23,488 nt of DNA, taken from positions 1 through 23,488 of the forward strand of contig DMNP01000193.1 in NCBI GenBank assembly GCA_003452695.1. The letters are read 5' to 3'. This document shows, in pieces, positions 21,332-23,488 of the stretch. Source of the DNA: Eggerthellaceae bacterium (GTDB lineage Bacteria > Actinomycetota > Coriobacteriia > Coriobacteriales > Eggerthellaceae). The notes below the pieces were generated by a model, which was not told where the DNA came from, ran no database searches, and saw only the letters and a list, made by a program, of their open reading frames with translations. How positions within the stretch are numbered: position 1 is the stretch's first letter; each line of letters begins with the position of its first letter. Both the position numbers and the translations under genes were made by a program.

Positions 21332-22351
21332 ATGGCAAAGGCAAGCGCAAGCACGTCCAAACACAGCAGCTTCGGTGGCAATCGCGACGAAAGGAGAATA
21401 GAACCCCTGTTCAACACGGCATTTGCACGCATATTTGGCAGAGAGGAATCGAAACCTCTCACCCAAGGCCTGATAAACGCAATCCTGAAAAGCGCTGGCC
21501 TGGAAACAATCGAGCAAATCGACCGCATAGAAGCAGAGCACACGGGAACCGAAGGCTCGGTAGATTGCAAGACGCCTCGCATGGACATCCTCATCGTAAG
21601 CGCCGGCCGCGTATTCGATCTTGAAGCACAGGGCTATCCCGAAGACGTCGTGAACCGCTCGTTCTTCTACGCCTCGCAGCTCATATGCGAGAACATGCCG
21701 CGCGGGGCCACCTATAAAGATCTCCCTCAGGTCGTGGTCATAACGCTGCTCGATGCCCCCGCCCTATTCCCCGATGAACAAGAGTTCGTGCATGTCAGCC
21801 GTATGGCCTGGAATGTCGAGAATCCACCGAGCGAAAGCGATATCGGCAAGGACCCAGATGGGCCGTTCGCCCAGACCGACCGCATGCAGTTCGTCATAGT
21901 CGAGCTTGAAAAAGTGCGCAAGCGCTATACTCAGCTTAACGAGGAGGTTCTCGCCGACGAGCTGCTCTCGTGGGCGTACCTTCTGACCTACGGCTACGCC
22001 GATGACAGGGAGGTGCAAAGAATCATGAACGAAGTCCCCGGCATTGAATACTTTGCAGAGCTTTATGGGCTTGCAGTCGATGACCCCAAGGTCAAACGCG
22101 CCTTTAACGATGCGGTATCCGCCGAACGCGAATACCAATCGCGCCAAGATTATTACGCCCGCCTGAAGCGCGAGGCAATAGCGGAAGGCCTGGAAGAAGG
22201 CCGCAAAGCTGGCATCGAGCAGGGAATCGAGCAGGGAATCGAGCAGGGCATCGAGCAGGGAATCGAAGCCCTAGCCAACAAAATGCGCGAACTTGGCGCT
22301 GACGAAGCAATAATCGAGCGCGCCGTAAAGGAAGCACGTTCGACTAACTAG
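21332..22351 (+). CDS. Rpn family recombination-promoting nuclease / PD-(D/E)XK nuclease family transposase
   Basis: A 339-residue protein starting at ATG 21332, with AAAGGAG at 21319-21325 six bases upstream; an in-frame GTG at 21302 is open but lacks a site. It matches the Rpn / 'PD-(D/E)XK nuclease family transposase' group. The N-terminal region has 'R-R-I-E-P-L-F-N-T-A-F-A-R-I-F', then the nuclease core with D85 ('R-M-D-I-L-I-V') and the E-x-Q element E98/Q100 ('F-D-L-E-A-Q'), 'N-R-S-F-F-Y-A-S-Q-L', and 'Y-K-D-L-P-Q-V-V-V-I-T-L-L'. The C-terminal part is charged, probably helical, and ends in a G-I-E-Q tandem repeat. Characterised Rpn proteins are DNA endonucleases; RpnA of E. coli raises RecA-independent recombination, and some Rpn proteins act against phages. 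The gene stands alone, divergent from the adhesin gene. Confidence 0.85.
   Translation: MAKASASTSKHSSFGGNRDERRIEPLFNTAFARIFGREESKPLTQGLINAILKSAGLETIEQIDRIEAEHTGTEGSVDCKTPRMDILIVSAGRVFDLEAQGYPEDVVNRSFFYASQLICENMPRGATYKDLPQVVVITLLDAPALFPDEQEFVHVSRMAWNVENPPSESDIGKDPDGPFAQTDRMQFVIVELEKVRKRYTQLNEEVLADELLSWAYLLTYGYADDREVQRIMNEVPGIEYFAELYGLAVDDPKVKRAFNDAVSAEREYQSRQDYYARLKREAIAEGLEEGRKAGIEQGIEQGIEQGIEQGIEALANKMRELGADEAIIERAVKEARSTN
22025..22351 (+). CDS. Possible nested in-frame C-terminal product of the Rpn gene (RpnS-like)
   Basis: Inside the Rpn gene, AGGGAGGTG at 22007-22015 is a strong ribosome-binding sequence that precedes an in-frame ATG at 22025 with an 11-base gap from GGAGG, slightly long but usable. 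It would make a 108-residue protein identical to the Rpn C-terminal region (residues 232-339) and without the nuclease core. In enteric Rpn systems a short C-terminal protein made from an internal start inhibits the full-length nuclease. The same arrangement here is inference from the sequence alone. Confidence 0.35.
   Translation: MNEVPGIEYFAELYGLAVDDPKVKRAFNDAVSAEREYQSRQDYYARLKREAIAEGLEEGRKAGIEQGIEQGIEQGIEQGIEALANKMRELGADEAIIERAVKEARSTN
22211..22258 (+). repeat. 12-bp tandem repeat (GGNATCGAGCAG)x4 in the Rpn gene
   Basis: Four consecutive 12-base units, GGCATCGAGCAG or GGAATCGAGCAG, encode G-I-E-Q four times, with a fifth degenerate copy starting at 22259. The unit is a multiple of three, so gain or loss of copies would change protein length without breaking the frame. 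Gly-x-Glu-x runs of this sort occur near the C-terminus of many proteins in this family. Confidence 0.9.
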
Positions 22352-22366
22352 CCGAACGCCATGAAA

Positions 22367-22399
22367 CCGCGTGGGTGTTATAACGCATAAGCCACGCGG
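22367..22399 (+). terminator. Hairpin downstream of the Rpn gene
   Basis: CCGCGTGG (22367-22374) pairs perfectly with CCACGCGG (22392-22399) across a 17-base loop. It lies 16 bases after the Rpn stop codon. There is no U-rich tract after it, so it may be only part of a terminator region. Confidence 0.4.
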
Positions 22400-22418
22400 C
22401 TTCCCCTGATGAAACATA

Positions 22419-22450
22419 GGGGTCGGAGGGCGTGTTTTATCTCCGACCCC
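22419..22450. terminator. Strong hairpin, possible bidirectional terminator
   Basis: GGGGTCGGAG (22419-22428) and CTCCGACCCC (22441-22450) form a perfect 10-bp stem with a 12-base loop. It stands between the 3' end of the Rpn gene and the 3' end of the convergent DUF4143 remnant, where a shared terminator would be expected. No clear T-tract flanks it on either side. Confidence 0.55.
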
Positions 22451-22461
22451 CGTAAGCGCCA

Positions 22462-22650
22462 TCAAAACGACGGCTCCGGCATACTCTTGACGTCTAATTC
22501 GCCCCGAAGCCAGCGCAGGCTAGTCGCTCCCTCATCAACAAGCTTGTCGCCGCCCAGCTTCACCTCCACTAGGCCGTACCTTCCGTCATGCAGGTGAACC
22601 ACGGCATCGCATTCGGGGATCCGTTTGTCTCGGCAGTCACATACGCCCCC
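22462..22650 (-). pseudogene. C-terminal remnant of a DUF4143-type AAA ATPase gene
   Basis: On the minus strand a frame ends at TGA 22462-22464 and reads back through 'R-D-K-R-I-P-E-C-D-A-V-V-H-L', 'G-R-Y-G-L-V-E-V-K-L-G-G-D-K-L' and 'E-G-A-T-S-L-R-W-L'. This is the typical end of ATP-binding proteins with a C-terminal DUF4143 domain, including the E-V-K element of a nuclease-like fold. The frame is closed by a TGA at 22651-22653 and has no start codon or ribosome-binding site, and full-length members are about 400 residues or more. Only about 60 codons survive, so this is a decayed gene. The rest of the gene is not recognisable upstream in the window, which suggests a deletion. Confidence 0.7.
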
Positions 22651-22653
22651 TCA

Positions 22654-22863
22654 GCGTCGAAAAATACAACCGTGCGGCAAATAGCATGCACGTTTCACTC
22701 AAATTGCTGACCAAAATGCGCGTTTACCCTGCTCGCGAATTATGGCCGTACACTTGATTGCTTGCGCAGATTTCGCGGAACAGCAAGCAGCCGTGAACGA
22801 TGCAGCTTTCGAATGCATTGAGGATCTCGCGGATTCAGCGACTACGGTGACGAGGGCGAACGA
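22654..22863. other. Short intergenic stretch without a supported gene
   Basis: About 210 bases between the ATPase remnant and the hairpin after the DUF169 gene. A + strand frame from ATG 22742 is open here, but it continues as a shadow across the DUF169 gene and has no ribosome-binding site. It may be further debris of the decayed gene. Confidence 0.4.
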
Positions 22864-22898
22864 GCGTCCTGGGCGCTTGCGTCCGACGCCCAGGACGC
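22864..22898 (-). terminator. Strong hairpin after the DUF169 gene
   Basis: GCGTCCTGGGCG (22864-22875) and CGCCCAGGACGC (22887-22898) form a perfect 12-bp GC-rich stem with an 11-base loop. It begins five bases after the TAG stop of the minus-strand gene. The bases after the stem are only weakly T-rich. Position and strength make a terminator or 3'-end-protecting hairpin likely. Confidence 0.6.
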
Positions 22899-22903
22899 GG
22901 CAG

Positions 22904-23488
22904 CTATTCCTTCAACACGAAATCGGGGCTCACCTCCTGCCAGCGGTCCATGCGATCGCGCAGCTCGGCGCGGCTTTCGTCGTCTTCCTTCATGGCGATG
23001 AGCTCCCAATCCATCTGACCGAGTGCCTCGATTACCTCGGAGAGCTTGGCGAACGGGACCGATATGAGCATGCGGCCGCTTGGGTAGACCTTGCGCCGGC
23101 GCATGCCATGGCCCAGGCCCGAGATGGTGTAGTTCACCTTCCCACTTACGTAGGGGTGCCCGAACAGCCACGCGCACGATAGCACGCACGACGCCGTGGA
23201 CTGCCACAGGTCGCCCGATATGTAGCTCGTCGCGCGCATGAGCACGTCTGCCTGCGGGATGTCGGCAACGAAGAGGACCAGGTCGGGCTCGAATTCGCAC
23301 ATATGCAAAGGACAGAACACGACGAAATTCACCGCTCCGGGCGTAAGCGTCGTAATGCTGTGGTACAGGCGCGCGTTAGCCGCCTGGGTACGGAACACGC
23401 CGAAGTCCTTGCCGGCTTGCCCGCTCGCGGCCAGCGGCGGCTTCTCTATCATGCCCATGACCATCTTGCCGAAGCAGTTGTCGTCGTC
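22904..23488 (-). CDS. DUF169 domain-containing protein, 5' end beyond window
   Basis: The frame is open from the right edge to TAG 22904-22906, giving 194 residues of the C-terminal part. The first visible residues include 'D-N-C-F-G-K-M-V-M-G-M', in line with the conserved Cys and Gly/Met-rich stretch of the family; the internal ATG at 23464 would cut this off, so the true start lies outside. Further family marks are 'F-E-P-D-L-V-L-F-V-A-D-I-P-Q-A-D-V-L-M-R-A', 'Y-I-S-G-D-L-W-Q-S-T-A-S-C-V', 'N-Y-T-I-S-G-L-G-H-G-M-R-R' and 'M-L-I-S-V-P-F-A-K-L'. DUF169 proteins are cytoplasmic, with conserved cysteines, and occur widely in anaerobic bacteria and archaea; their biochemical role is not established. 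A hairpin follows directly, so this is the last gene of its transcript. Confidence 0.8.
   Translation of the reverse strand, partial: DDDNCFGKMVMGMIEKPPLAASGQAGKDFGVFRTQAANARLYHSITTLTPGAVNFVVFCPLHMCEFEPDLVLFVADIPQADVLMRATSYISGDLWQSTASCVLSCAWLFGHPYVSGKVNYTISGLGHGMRRRKVYPSGRMLISVPFAKLSEVIEALGQMDWELIAMKEDDESRAELRDRMDRWQEVSPDFVLKE

Noticed and set aside
22742..23182. A 146-codon + strand frame over the DUF169 gene
   Set aside because: Most of it is antisense to the DUF169 gene and no ribosome-binding site precedes it.
1..23488. tRNA, rRNA, CRISPR array or insertion sequence
   Set aside because: None seen: no T-loop signature, no regularly spaced identical repeats with unique spacers, and no terminal inverted repeats around a transposase. 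The Rpn gene belongs to a 'transposase' family in name but has no such ends.

Overview
Almost nine tenths of this window (positions 1-20568, minus strand) is one uninterrupted reading frame. It starts at an ATG behind an AGGAG ribosome-binding site at 20574-20578 and runs off the left edge without a stop, giving at least 6,856 codons (over 700 kDa). The product is a secreted surface fibre. In order it has a very long cytoplasmic leader and signal peptide, a BspA/DUF285-type leucine-rich head, a poorly assigned linker, and then a stalk of pilin isopeptide-linkage domains (Spy0128/FctA type, here 'F') and CnaB domains ('C'). Long + strand open frames over this region are codon-aligned shadows of the gene.

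Region by region: 20197-20568 leader plus signal peptide; about 18920-19950 LRR head; about 17540-18920 unassigned linker; about 17010-17540 a first pilin-like domain (F0); about 15400-17000 a block of short 'D-x-x-G-x-x-Y-Y' units; about 14455-15345 two CnaB-like domains; 1-14455 fourteen F domains and at least ten C domains. From 12565 leftward the order is F-F-C, F-F-C, F-F-C, F-F-C, F-F-CCC, F-F-CCC..., a three-domain super-repeat of about 2 kb. Two early F domains carry Ala/Glu-rich mini-repeats and a third carries 'ASG-x-P-L-Y-Y-K' mini-repeats. The C-terminal anchor, probably a sortase signal, would lie beyond the left edge.

The right part holds smaller items. About 760 bp of intergenic DNA (20569-21331) carries a possible extended -10 promoter and a structured leader for the giant gene, and a possible promoter for the divergent gene. 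At 21332-22351 (+) is an Rpn/PD-(D/E)XK 'transposase-family' nuclease with a 12-bp tandem repeat near its 3' end and a possible internal start like those that make Rpn antitoxins. Two hairpins follow it, then the broken C-terminal end of a DUF4143-type ATPase gene (minus), then a strong hairpin and the 3' part of a DUF169 protein (minus) that enters from the right edge.

The GC-rich composition together with giant Cna/pilin-domain proteins, Rpn nucleases, DUF4143 ATPases and DUF169 proteins suggests an anaerobic, host-associated actinobacterium of the class Coriobacteriia (Eggerthella/Slackia-like). This is an inference from gene content; no rRNA or housekeeping marker is present. The giant gene and the Rpn gene are divergent and there is no sign that they share a pathway. 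A recombination-promoting nuclease beside a gene built of repeats is suggestive but unproven.
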